Both the position numbers and the translations under genes were made by a program. A stretch of DNA of 64,000 bases. Origin: a virus. The stretch lies in the IMG/VR virus record IMGVR_UViG_3300017917_001946, positions 1 to 64,000 of that record. One strand, written 5' to 3'. Position 1 is the stretch's first letter. The number at the start of each line of letters is the position of its first letter. Below the pieces are notes generated by a model, which was given only the letters and a program-made list of their open reading frames with translations, was not told where the DNA came from and did no database searches. This document shows, one piece after another, positions 31,815 to 40,029 of the stretch.

Positions 31815-33645
31815 ATTAAAAGTGTTATCAGACTACCCACTAGCATTTTGGCCAGCAGAATCAGTTTCTGGTAGCGGACTTATGACATACCAAGATTTAA
31901 TAGATACATTCGATACATATCAAGATTTTGTAAATGCTTTTGGTAACTATGCAGAAGCTGGTGGAAGTTTAACAGAAGATATTTCTGGATCAAGTAATTC
32001 AGCTATCTATAATGGAACATATACAGACGGATTACTTCCTTTAGTTCCAGGTTTTATACAATCGGCAAAATTAACTGGATCATCATCAATACTATATCCA
32101 GTATTAAATGACTATGCTGGAACAACAAATGCGGCAGGGTTTGGAACATCAAATTCATCAGATAATGATTTTACACTAGAGTGCTGGGCTTACTTTAATA
32201 CATCTTCAGAGCTAGAAATACCTTTAGTTGGAGATGCAGAAAATTCAGTTGGGTTATTTTATGATAATAAAAATATAGTTTTTAAATTAAATTCAGAACA
32301 GATATCTTGGACAATTCCATATTTAAAGAAATCGTTTCATATAGTTGCATCATATACTGGATCTAAAGCTTATTTGTATATTGATGGAGTTTTAGAAGAA
32401 GAAAAAACTCTTTCAAACTTTACATTTTCTAATACCTCTTTAAATTTATCTTCTGGCCCAGTGTCCAATTTAAGCGACTACATGCTTATAAATTGCATAG
32501 CAGTCTACAGATACTCCCTTGGACTTGAAAATGTTAAAGCTCATTATGACTTAGGTCAAAGTATTAATCCAGTGGAAGTAGTGTATCCAGACGGTGGTGA
32601 ATTATTTAATATATATGACGATGCCTTATCTACAAAATATTCATACTCCTATCCAGCAACAAAATCCTGGGACTATTTTTTAAATAACGATTTATATTAT
32701 GATAATATAAATAATGCAATAAGAATTGCATATGGTTCTGGTATTTCAAAAACGGTAACAATAGAAGATTTTATTACAATACCTAGTGCTCCAGAAATGG
32801 ATAATTCTAGAATAGAATGGTATGGAGATAATGGTATATCAGTAGAGACCAGTATAGATGGTATAACATATGTGTCTTGTACAAATGGTCAGCCAATCCC
32901 ACAGTATTCCCTAGACTCTTTTGATACATCAAGAGATTTATATATTAAGATTACAATGCAGACAACTGACGACAGCAAGTATTTGCCAAAATTATATACA
33001 TTATCTATGAGCTTTTATAATGATCAAGCTTTTTATGCAAACAATTCATCGGCGTATATTTCTACAAATTCTGGAGGAATTGGATTAAGCAATTCAAATG
33101 AATATACTTTACTGTCTAGAGATTCAAGAAATGGCATCGCAGTTCAATCTGGGGGAAGTTTTTATATAAATACAAATACTCTAACTAAATCATTAGAGTT
33201 CTTTTATACTCCATCAGATTTAAATGGTGGCGGTCTAGTAGAATCATTAGATGGCTCAAATTATGACGCATCATCCCTTGCTTGGCCTGCAGGCACATTA
33301 TCAAAAACCAATATAGATAAAATATATGTAAACGGATTAGACAAGAGTTCACAAACAGATGTTCATAATGTCTTTACCAAAGATCAGCTCCAGCATGTAG
33401 TAATTACATTTACTGAGCCTATTTCTGGTGCTATTAAGATGAATTATTCTACCACTGGAGCAATTTCGGCACTTTACCAGAATATAGCCCTATATAATTA
33501 TTCATTAACAGCAAGTCAAGTATTAGAGCATTTTAATTTATACCTAGGCAATTCATCGGTTAGCCTTCAAAATGCGTTAATGTCTGTGACAGAAAACTCA
33601 ATAAGTTATTATAATTATGACTGGAAGGTCGTAGAAAACATATAA
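31804..33645 (+). CDS. Large appendage protein with LamG-like domains
   Basis: 613 residues from ATG 31804, where the common phage motif begins (YKLKVLSDYPLAFWPAES). The first 250 residues read as a LamG/concanavalin-like jelly roll (FTLECWAYFNTSS, SFHIVASYTGSKAYLYIDGVLEEE, ALYNYSLTASQVLEHFN-type closing helix), and a second related domain occupies the last 200 residues (SLEFFYTPSDLNGGG, then HVVITFTEP and IALYNYSLTASQVLEHFNLYLG). A middle beta domain links them. Likely a sugar-binding appendage. Confidence 0.7.
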   Translation: MSYKLKVLSDYPLAFWPAESVSGSGLMTYQDLIDTFDTYQDFVNAFGNYAEAGGSLTEDISGSSNSAIYNGTYTDGLLPLVPGFIQSAKLTGSSSILYPVLNDYAGTTNAAGFGTSNSSDNDFTLECWAYFNTSSELEIPLVGDAENSVGLFYDNKNIVFKLNSEQISWTIPYLKKSFHIVASYTGSKAYLYIDGVLEEEKTLSNFTFSNTSLNLSSGPVSNLSDYMLINCIAVYRYSLGLENVKAHYDLGQSINPVEVVYPDGGELFNIYDDALSTKYSYSYPATKSWDYFLNNDLYYDNINNAIRIAYGSGISKTVTIEDFITIPSAPEMDNSRIEWYGDNGISVETSIDGITYVSCTNGQPIPQYSLDSFDTSRDLYIKITMQTTDDSKYLPKLYTLSMSFYNDQAFYANNSSAYISTNSGGIGLSNSNEYTLLSRDSRNGIAVQSGGSFYINTNTLTKSLEFFYTPSDLNGGGLVESLDGSNYDASSLAWPAGTLSKTNIDKIYVNGLDKSSQTDVHNVFTKDQLQHVVITFTEPISGAIKMNYSTTGAISALYQNIALYNYSLTASQVLEHFNLYLGNSSVSLQNALMSVTENSISYYNYDWKVVENI

Positions 33646-33669
33646 TTTTGTCATCAAGGTTGACAAAAT
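33645..33669. terminator. Inverted repeat ATTTTGTCA/TGACAAAAT, weak terminator or operator
   Basis: A perfect 9-bp stem with a 7-nt loop begins at the last base of the preceding stop codon. A proper U-tract is missing after it (ATGG), so termination would be weak. It stands at the boundary between appendage genes and the head module, so an operator is the alternative. Confidence 0.45.
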
Positions 33670-33676
33670 ATGGACT

Positions 33677-33705
33677 TTGACCCAAAAGAATGGTAAAATT
33701 ATAAC
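33677..33705 (+). promoter_or_regulatory. Promoter of the head module
   Basis: Two readings overlap: TTGACC-N17-TATAAC (33677-33682 and 33700-33705), or an extended -10 TGGTAAAAT (33691-33699) eight bases before ATG 33708. Either way the leader is at most a few bases. Confidence 0.55.
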
Positions 33706-33707
33706 CT

Positions 33708-34055
33708 ATGGATATTAATAAAATTAATACAAAGGTTCTAGATGAAGAGACTAGACTTGGTATATATGTCTGGGAAATGCCAGATGGAAGGTGGATAGGC
33801 GATGATGAAGGAAACTATTTATCAATCACCTCAACAAAAGGAAACAAGTCACGAATTTCTTTATTGGCTAATGAAGTTCGGTCATACGGTATTTCTGAAG
33901 GCGGGCCTCTATTTCTTTCTGGACGCAGGAAAATCGACGACGAAGAATTTGAATATCAGCAACAAAGATTAAAGTGGGGTCTTGTACCAGATCCATTGGA
34001 TATTGGTAATTATAAAGATGAAATGAAAGCGTTGAAAAACGGAGGGCTAAAATAA
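33708..34055 (+). CDS. Conserved protein encoded before the portal
   Basis: 115 residues, no ribosome binding site; probably leaderless. It begins NKINTKVLDEETRLGIYVWEMPDGRW and contains FLSGRRKIDDEEFEYQQQRLKWGLVPDP, a charged helical end. Small proteins of this kind are found just upstream of portals in several long-tailed phages. Its stop overlaps the portal start. Function unknown. Confidence 0.6.
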   Translation: MDINKINTKVLDEETRLGIYVWEMPDGRWIGDDEGNYLSITSTKGNKSRISLLANEVRSYGISEGGPLFLSGRRKIDDEEFEYQQQRLKWGLVPDPLDIGNYKDEMKALKNGGLK

Positions 34056-35638
34056 TGGAATATATTAACGAAGAAGATACATTTAGTAATGAGGTATCAG
34101 TATCTAATTCATCAGACATGTTTAGTTTTAGCCAGCCAGTAGTTATTGAAACAGATCCATTTAAAGTATCTGGAGACGATTTAAAAAAGATTAATGGACT
34201 AAGTCCAACATTTCGTCGTAAGATGTCAAGAGAATTTCAAAAAAGATTTAGCGGAATAGAAGGAACTGGAACTCAACAGAACCTACTTCAACAGGCAGTA
34301 ACAGGATATGCAATGTTTGATCTTGTACAGCCTATTTATAATTTAGAATATCTATCTAAAATTTATGAGATATCTCCATACAACTATGCAGCAATTAATG
34401 CTAAGGTCGCTAATATTGTTGGACTTGGATACTCATTTGTAGAAAGCAAAAAGGCTATGGAAGCCTTGGACAATATTACAGATGAAGTTCAGTTAAATCG
34501 TGCACGTAGAAAAATGGATAGAATTAGACAGCAATTAGAATTGTGGCTAGAAGATGTAAATGAAGAAGAAACATTTATTGAAACATTAATAAAGGTATAC
34601 ACAGATCTTGAAGCAACAGGAAATGGATTTATTGAAATAGGAAGAACTACAAGCGGAAACATTGGATATATAGGACATATTCCTGCAAAGACAATGCGTG
34701 TTCGTAGACTTCGTGATGGATTTATTCAATTGCTTTACGGTAAGGCTGTATTCTTTAGAAACTTTGGAGATACAGAAACAGAGAACCCAATTGCTGGCCA
34801 AGAAGATAGACCTAATGAAATTATTCAGCTGAAGAAATATACACCTATGGATAACTATTATGGTATCCCAGACATTGTTGCTTCACAAAATGCTATGGCA
34901 GGAAATGAATTTGCTGGAAAATATAACTTAGATTATTTTGAAAATAAGGCGGTTCCAAGATATATTATTACAGTAAAAGGAGCTAAGCTATCTACAGAAT
35001 CAGAAAGAAAACTCTTAGAGTTTTTCCAAGTAGGGCTTAAAGGAAAGAATCATAGATCACTTTATGTTCCACTTCCACCAGATTCAGCAGACTCTAAAGT
35101 TGAATTTAAGATGGAACCAGTTGAAGCAAACATTCAAGACTCATCATTTAATACTTATAGAAAAGCTAACCGTGACGAAATCCTACTTTCACATAGAGTT
35201 CCAATAAATAAAATTGGAGTTCCAGAAGGAGTCAGTCTTGCCTCTGCCAGAGATGCAGATAAAATGTTTAAAGAGCAAGTTTGTCGTCCAGCTCAAGATA
35301 TTTTAGAAAAGAAATTAAATAGAATCGTTGCAGAAAAAACAGACGTTCTAGTTCTTAAATTTAATGAGCTTACTTTAACTGATGAAGATACTCAGTCTAA
35401 AATTGATGAAAGATATTTAAGAATGCAGGTTATAACCCCTAATGAGGTAAGAATTAGAAAAGGCATGGTCCCAATTGATGGTGGGGATGCAGTAATTCAA
35501 TTAAAACCTCAACAGGCTGCAGAACAAATGGCCCAGGCTTCTAATAGTAGAAGAAGAACCCAAGAAAGAGATAATAATGCACCTGATATTTCAGGGGAGG
35601 CCAGAAATCCAAAAGGTGAGGGTAGAACGACTGCTTAA
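34055..35638 (+). CDS. Portal protein (HK97/PBSX-like)
   Basis: 527 residues. It forms the dodecameric DNA gate at one capsid vertex. Family landmarks are ISPYNYAAINAKVANIVGLGY (residues about 108-128), YTDLEATGNGFIEIGR, YGIPDIVASQNAMAGNEFAGKYNLDYFENKAVPRYII and FNTYRKANRDEILLSHRVPINKIGV in the clip-to-stem region, then a wing and a disordered polar tail. The position directly before the protease and capsid genes agrees. No terminase gene precedes it here, which is unusual for adjacent packaging modules. Confidence 0.92.
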   Translation: MEYINEEDTFSNEVSVSNSSDMFSFSQPVVIETDPFKVSGDDLKKINGLSPTFRRKMSREFQKRFSGIEGTGTQQNLLQQAVTGYAMFDLVQPIYNLEYLSKIYEISPYNYAAINAKVANIVGLGYSFVESKKAMEALDNITDEVQLNRARRKMDRIRQQLELWLEDVNEEETFIETLIKVYTDLEATGNGFIEIGRTTSGNIGYIGHIPAKTMRVRRLRDGFIQLLYGKAVFFRNFGDTETENPIAGQEDRPNEIIQLKKYTPMDNYYGIPDIVASQNAMAGNEFAGKYNLDYFENKAVPRYIITVKGAKLSTESERKLLEFFQVGLKGKNHRSLYVPLPPDSADSKVEFKMEPVEANIQDSSFNTYRKANRDEILLSHRVPINKIGVPEGVSLASARDADKMFKEQVCRPAQDILEKKLNRIVAEKTDVLVLKFNELTLTDEDTQSKIDERYLRMQVITPNEVRIRKGMVPIDGGDAVIQLKPQQAAEQMAQASNSRRRTQERDNNAPDISGEARNPKGEGRTTA

Positions 35639-35643
35639 TTATT

Positions 35644-35667
35644 AGGCAACTAGTTATTTGCCTTTTT
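35644..35667 (+). terminator. Terminator hairpin after the portal
   Basis: AGGCAA (35644-35649) pairs with TTGCCT (35658-35663) across an 8-nt loop, followed by TTTT. The 3' arm doubles as the -35 box of the next promoter. Confidence 0.6.
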
Positions 35668-35686
35668 ATATTTTAAAAGATAAAAT
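35658..35686 (+). promoter_or_regulatory. Promoter TTGCCT-N17-TAAAAT for the capsid genes
   Basis: TTGCCT (35658-35663), a 17-bp spacer and TAAAAT (35681-35686) lie seven bases before ATG 35694. The same hexamers with the same spacing precede the tail-tube gene at 41318-41346, suggesting a shared late promoter class for the most abundant virion proteins. Confidence 0.65.
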
Positions 35687-35693
35687 TAAGCAT

Positions 35694-37019
35694 ATGAATA
35701 TTGAAAAATCTTATTGGTCTTCAAATGGCGACAATATTAATTTGTCCGTTCCGTTTACAAAGGTCAACCGTGAAAAAAGAACTGTTTCTGGATTCGCTAC
35801 TTTAGACAATCTGGATCAAACAGGAGATGTCGTTACGGCTGATGCAAGCCTAAAAGCTTTTGAAAACTTCCGTGGGAATATTCGTGAAATGCATGGATCA
35901 AATGCTGTTGGCAAAATGGTTTCATTTAAGCCAGAAACATTTTATGATCCAAAAAGCGGAGAATTTTATAATGGAGTCTATGTAGACGCATATATTTCTA
36001 AAGGCGCACAAGACACATGGGAAAAGATTTTGGACGGAACTTTAGCAGGATTTTCAATAGGTGGAAAAATTATTGACTCAGATAATGAAGTTAATAAGTC
36101 TACAGGACAAGCAGTTCGTTTTATTAAAGAATACGCATTGATGGAATTATCAGTTGTTGATTCACCAGCAAACGAACTATGCAACATTTTGTCTATTCAA
36201 AAGATGAATGGTCAATTAATGTTTAAAGGAATTGCAGCAGAAACTGCTACAGAAAATATTTTTTATTGTGAAGAAAGTAAATCAGTATTCATCTCACACG
36301 ATGCATCTTACGACTCCCCAGTTACTGGTAAACCAGCAACATTAATTGGTTGGGTAGAGAGTAACGATGTTAACAAAGCTAAAGAGATAGATAAAATTCT
36401 TGATTCGTTTATGAAGTCAAGATTACCGTTGCCTGAAACACAAACAATTGCAAAACAGGCAAACGTAGAAGGAGGTAATGAAGTGTCAGAAAACACAGAA
36501 AACGTAGTTGCAGAAGATGCAGTAGCACCAGAAGCAGCCGTAGAAGAAACACCAGTTGTTGCTGAGGAAGCACCAGCTGCTGAAGTTGCTGTAGAAGATG
36601 CAGTAGCAGACGCTTCTGCCGAAACTCTAGAAAAAGCAGCCGACGTATCAGAAGTTGAGGTTGATGAACCTGATTTTGCAAAGATGCTTGGTGACCTAAA
36701 AGGATTTTTCTCAGAGACTCTAAATAAAGCTTCAGAAGCAAATGCAGCACAAGTTTCAACAATCAAAGAGACAGTTGAAGTTTTCAGCAAGAGCGTCGAT
36801 AGCAGAATTTCAGAATTGGCAGAACAACATGCCGTATTAAGCAAGGCTGTTGAAGATATCAAGAGCACGATTGATGGCGTAGAAAAGCGTGTCGATGCAG
36901 TTGAATCAGAGACTGCAATTAAGAAGTCCTCAGACCTTGGCGGGTCTCAGGAAGTAACAATCAAAAAATCAAAATGGAACGGTTCTTTCCTTGGTTCCGT
37001 AAACGAATTATTCAACTAA
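35694..37019 (+). CDS. Prohead protease fused to scaffold-like domain (XkdF-type)
   Basis: 441 residues from ATG 35694; an upstream in-frame start lies inside the promoter. Residues 20-165 are an HK97-like serine protease: H67 (REMHG), S121 (GTLAGFSIGG) and E151 (LMELSVVDSPAN) correspond to the usual His-Ser-Glu triad. After a long Ala/Glu/Val-rich linker (about 270-320), residues 330-420 are a coiled coil (LGDLKGFFSETLNKASEANA, IKETVEVFSKSVDSRISELA) typical of capsid scaffold, with a basic capsid-binding end. Protease and scaffold in one chain explains the absence of a separate scaffold gene. It processes the procapsid. Confidence 0.88.
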   Translation: MNIEKSYWSSNGDNINLSVPFTKVNREKRTVSGFATLDNLDQTGDVVTADASLKAFENFRGNIREMHGSNAVGKMVSFKPETFYDPKSGEFYNGVYVDAYISKGAQDTWEKILDGTLAGFSIGGKIIDSDNEVNKSTGQAVRFIKEYALMELSVVDSPANELCNILSIQKMNGQLMFKGIAAETATENIFYCEESKSVFISHDASYDSPVTGKPATLIGWVESNDVNKAKEIDKILDSFMKSRLPLPETQTIAKQANVEGGNEVSENTENVVAEDAVAPEAAVEETPVVAEEAPAAEVAVEDAVADASAETLEKAADVSEVEVDEPDFAKMLGDLKGFFSETLNKASEANAAQVSTIKETVEVFSKSVDSRISELAEQHAVLSKAVEDIKSTIDGVEKRVDAVESETAIKKSSDLGGSQEVTIKKSKWNGSFLGSVNELFN

Positions 37020-37040
37020 AAGGGTAGGTGAAAAAAAACA

Positions 37041-38099
37041 ATGAGCAATGAAACATTAGAAAAAGCAGTTGCCGCTAATACAACAGCAACAGGTACTTTT
37101 GCTTCCACATCAGGAGGCGACGGTATTCACACAGGTTCCGAAAACGGAAATGGTGGTCTGTTAAATCCAGAGCAATCTGCACGATTCTTAGATTATATGT
37201 TTGATGCAACCGTAATTGGTAAAGTAGCACGAACAGTTCGCATGAAGGCTGATACAACAGAAATTGATCGTATTGGTGTAGGCGAAAAACTTATGAAGCT
37301 CGCAACAGAAGCTGACAATACAGGTGTAAACTCTGCAGTCACTTTCTCAAAGATCTCTTTGACAACAAAGAAGCTTCGCTTGGATTGGGAACTTTCAACA
37401 GAGTCTCTAGAAGACAACATCGAAGGTCCAGATCTAGAAGATCATATTGCCCGCATGATGGCAACACAAGCAGGTAATGACATTGAAGACGTTATCCTTA
37501 ATGGTAACGAGTCACTAACAGGTGACGCACTATACAAGGCATTTGACGGAGTTGTTAAGAAGTCAAAGGCTAACGGTCACGTTGTTGACGCAAATGGTGC
37601 AGGAGTTTCTCGTGCTGTATTTAATTCAGCATTGAAGGCACTTCCACGTAAGTACAAGCAACGCAGAGCTGATCTACGATTCCTAGCAGGTTCAAACTTG
37701 ATTCAGGATTATCTATACTCAGCTTCAGTTCTTGGTGATTACGGCTCAAACAATCCACAGGACATCGCTTCAAGCGTTATCCGTGGACAAGGTGTACAGC
37801 CTCTAGGTGGTCCAGCAGGTTATGTGGCTCCATTCGCATTTGGTATTCCAATTGTCGAAGTTCCACTTCTTCCTGAAGCACAAGATGGCGATTACACAGG
37901 TGAGACAGGAAATCACGGAGACATCCACTTGACATTCCCAAATAACGTAGTTATTGGTATCAAGCGTGATGTAACTGTTTACCGTTTCTTCTGGCCACGT
38001 AAGGACTCAATCGAGTACACAATGTATACTCGTGTTGGCGTTCAAATCGAGCAGGCAGACGCTTGGGTAGTAGTTAAAAACGTTAAGGTCGCTTCTTAA
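37041..38099 (+). CDS. Major capsid protein (HK97 fold)
   Basis: 352 residues following the protease, as in HK97-fold phages. After a flexible Gly/Ser-rich arm (1-45), residues 45-352 show the E-loop and P-domain pattern: FDATVIGKVARTVRMKADTTEIDRI, DWELSTESLEDNIEG, LEDHIARMMATQAGNDIEDVILNGN (spine helix) and VIGIKRDVTVYRFFWPRKDSIEY near the C-terminus. It is strongly expressed by implication: 15 of its 16 arginines use CGN codons whereas most neighbours favour AGA, and a strong terminator follows. Start preceded by GGGTAGGTG. Confidence 0.93.
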   Translation: MSNETLEKAVAANTTATGTFASTSGGDGIHTGSENGNGGLLNPEQSARFLDYMFDATVIGKVARTVRMKADTTEIDRIGVGEKLMKLATEADNTGVNSAVTFSKISLTTKKLRLDWELSTESLEDNIEGPDLEDHIARMMATQAGNDIEDVILNGNESLTGDALYKAFDGVVKKSKANGHVVDANGAGVSRAVFNSALKALPRKYKQRRADLRFLAGSNLIQDYLYSASVLGDYGSNNPQDIASSVIRGQGVQPLGGPAGYVAPFAFGIPIVEVPLLPEAQDGDYTGETGNHGDIHLTFPNNVVIGIKRDVTVYRFFWPRKDSIEYTMYTRVGVQIEQADAWVVVKNVKVAS

Positions 38100-38125
38100 T
38101 TATTTAAGAATTAGACTAGCTGGAG

Positions 38126-38154
38126 AAGCCCCCAATTTATTTTGGGGGCTTTTC
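38126..38154 (+). terminator. Strong rho-independent terminator after the capsid gene
   Basis: AAGCCCCCAA (38126-38135) pairs perfectly with TTGGGGGCTT (38142-38151) around a 6-nt loop and is followed by TTCATTTTA. This is the most GC-rich hairpin in the window. Confidence 0.88.
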
Positions 38155-38178
38155 ATTTTAATTTAGTAATGCTATAAT
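38150..38178 (+). promoter_or_regulatory. Promoter TTTTCA-N17-TATAAT for the neck genes
   Basis: TTTTCA (38150-38155), 17 bp, and TATAAT (38173-38178) with an upstream TGC extended -10. Leader about 20 nt with AAGGAGA before ATG 38205. The -35 overlaps the terminator tail. Confidence 0.6.
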
Positions 38179-38204
38179 TAAATAACCTAGACAAAGGAGA
38201 ATAT

Positions 38205-38606
38205 ATGTCATTTGAGACATTGAAGATATCTGATTTAAGAAAGATCGCTGAAGATTTTGGCGTAGATACAGAAGACCTAAAAAATAAAAACGATATTATT
38301 GCATCACTAGCGGAAGAAGGCGTTACCTGGGCGGTATACGAAAAGACGATTAAAGACGTAGAGAATGCAACAGAAGATATTTCCCAAGAAGTATTACCTA
38401 AGTTTGATCCAAATAAGGAGCAGCCAGAGAACACTGTCCTAGTCAGAATGACAAGAGCTAACTTTAGATATGATATTATGGGATTTACATTTACAAAAGA
38501 TCACCCATTCGTAGCAATGGATAAAGAAAAAGCACAGCAAATTTTTGACAAGGAGGAAGGTTTTAGATTAGCAAACCCAAAGGAAGTACAAGAGTTTTAT
38601 AGCTAA
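38205..38606 (+). CDS. Head or neck protein with N-terminal SAP/LEM-like helix pair
   Basis: 133 residues. Residues 1-45 (FETLKISDLRKIAEDFGVDTEDLKNKNDIIASLAEEGVTW) follow the SAP/HeH pattern of two helices joined by a short loop, a fold that binds DNA or peptides and occurs in phage head proteins. The rest is a beta segment (VLVRMTRANFRYDIMGFTFTKDHPFVAM) and a helical end. Position between capsid and connector suggests a minor head or decoration role. Function unproved. Confidence 0.65.
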   Translation: MSFETLKISDLRKIAEDFGVDTEDLKNKNDIIASLAEEGVTWAVYEKTIKDVENATEDISQEVLPKFDPNKEQPENTVLVRMTRANFRYDIMGFTFTKDHPFVAMDKEKAQQIFDKEEGFRLANPKEVQEFYS

Positions 38607-38620
38607 ACTAAGCCTTTAAA

Positions 38621-39601
38621 ATGGCAGAGATATTAATTAGAACACAGTCACCAGTAACACATCAGGTTTTCTGGAATGGCGACATTGCAACACCAGATTC
38701 AACACCAATAGTAAAGGTGTATGATATTACGAGTGACCCAGCAATAAATCCAACAATAAATCCAACCGAACTACTTGATACACTAACTGCCGTTTTAGAT
38801 GAAAATAATCCAGGAACTTATACTGTTTATGTTCCATATGAATTTACAGACAGAAATAGAACACTAAGACTTCAATGGGAATATTCTATAGACGGAACAA
38901 ATATTGCTAGATCTGATGAAGTTTTTGTTGTTACCCCATATGTAGATTTTAATCACGTACAAGATTTAGGTTTTAGTACAGATTCATCAGATCCAAATTA
39001 TAGATCATATAAAGATTTAGTTCGTGCAGAAAAGTATGCTCGTAAACAAATTGAACAATATACAGGACAGAGTTTCTTTTTATACGATGACGTATTTGTA
39101 TTAAATGGTTATGATTCAGACACACTTCCTTTGCCAGCAAAAATATATGAGCTGCACGAACTTTACGCAAACGACATTTTACTTGTAGACAATCTTAATG
39201 AAATTAATAATTGGAATTATGATGTTCAAATTTCTGATACTGGATATGGAATAAGAGTTAATAAAGCTAGCTTATTAGACAATACAGTTTACACAGCAAA
39301 CGGTATGGTTCCGCCTACAATTAATGACTCTAGCGGTATTTTTCAAGATAATGTAAGTTATAAAGTTCAGGGGCGCTTTGGCTGGGAAAGAGTTCCAGAT
39401 GATGTAGAATTAGCTGCAATTGAATTAATGAAAGATTATTTTTCTAAAGATACAGCATGGAGAAATAAGTACATAAAGAATATTTCTACTTTCGATTGGG
39501 ATTTTGAATATACATCAGAAGCATATGCTGGCACTGGCAATGCTTATGCTGACAGGCTTTTAGCAGATTATGTGATGGTGAGCAAGGTTCAGGTAATCTA
39601 A
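38621..39601 (+). CDS. Head-tail connector (adaptor) with extra N-terminal Ig-like domain
   Basis: 326 residues. The C-terminal 200 residues are the adaptor: YKDLVRAEKYARKQIEQYTGQSFF is the characteristic first helix and VPDDVELAAIELMKDYFSKDTAWRNKYI the last. Residues 1-105 are a beta-sandwich resembling appendage domains (PVTHQVFWNGDIATPDSTPIVKVYD, NPGTYTVYVPYEF), not usual in adaptors of this size. It docks below the portal. Overlaps the next gene by one base. Confidence 0.75.
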   Translation: MAEILIRTQSPVTHQVFWNGDIATPDSTPIVKVYDITSDPAINPTINPTELLDTLTAVLDENNPGTYTVYVPYEFTDRNRTLRLQWEYSIDGTNIARSDEVFVVTPYVDFNHVQDLGFSTDSSDPNYRSYKDLVRAEKYARKQIEQYTGQSFFLYDDVFVLNGYDSDTLPLPAKIYELHELYANDILLVDNLNEINNWNYDVQISDTGYGIRVNKASLLDNTVYTANGMVPPTINDSSGIFQDNVSYKVQGRFGWERVPDDVELAAIELMKDYFSKDTAWRNKYIKNISTFDWDFEYTSEAYAGTGNAYADRLLADYVMVSKVQVI

Positions 39602-40029
39602 TGTATGACCTTATAGACTCAGTTTTATCTATGAAAATGGATATATACAGACAATCAGATTTACAGGATCCAGATACTGGGGCTATAGTAAAACAATGGA
39701 ATTATTATAAAACAATAGACTGTCACGCAAAAGGAATTATTAGCAATTCAGCTACAACAAGATCAAGTGACAAACAGATCATGTCTAATAAATATTCTAA
39801 CGAACAGGTAATACAGGTTAGAACATTAGATAGAGTACTTTTTAGAGAAAAAATAACAAACGTAAGAAATAAAGACGGCTTAGTTATTTGGTCAGAAATA
39901 AACTTTCCAACAGAAACCCCAACAGTTTTTGAGGTAATGGGTTCAACACCAATTACAGACCCATTCGGAGTAGTTATTGCATGGAACACAACAATGAAGA
40001 GATCGGAGAACCAACAAATTGGACTCTAG
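39601..40029 (+). CDS. Head closure (stopper) protein
   Basis: 142 residues with the beta-barrel pattern of siphoviral stoppers: MKMDIYRQSDLQDPDTGAIVKQWNYYKTIDCHAKGI, then YSNEQVIQVRTLDRVLFREKITNVRN. Proteins of this kind bind the connector and plug the channel after packaging. The gene order (adaptor, stopper, neck, terminator, tail tube) supports it. Ten residues at its end overlap the next frame. Confidence 0.7.
   Translation: MYDLIDSVLSMKMDIYRQSDLQDPDTGAIVKQWNYYKTIDCHAKGIISNSATTRSSDKQIMSNKYSNEQVIQVRTLDRVLFREKITNVRNKDGLVIWSEINFPTETPTVFEVMGSTPITDPFGVVIAWNTTMKRSENQQIGL

Noticed and set aside
36308-36868. Long open frame on the minus strand antisense to the protease-scaffold gene
   Set aside because: It is a shadow of the Ala/Glu-rich linker, is Ser/Thr low complexity, and lies opposite a firmly identified gene.
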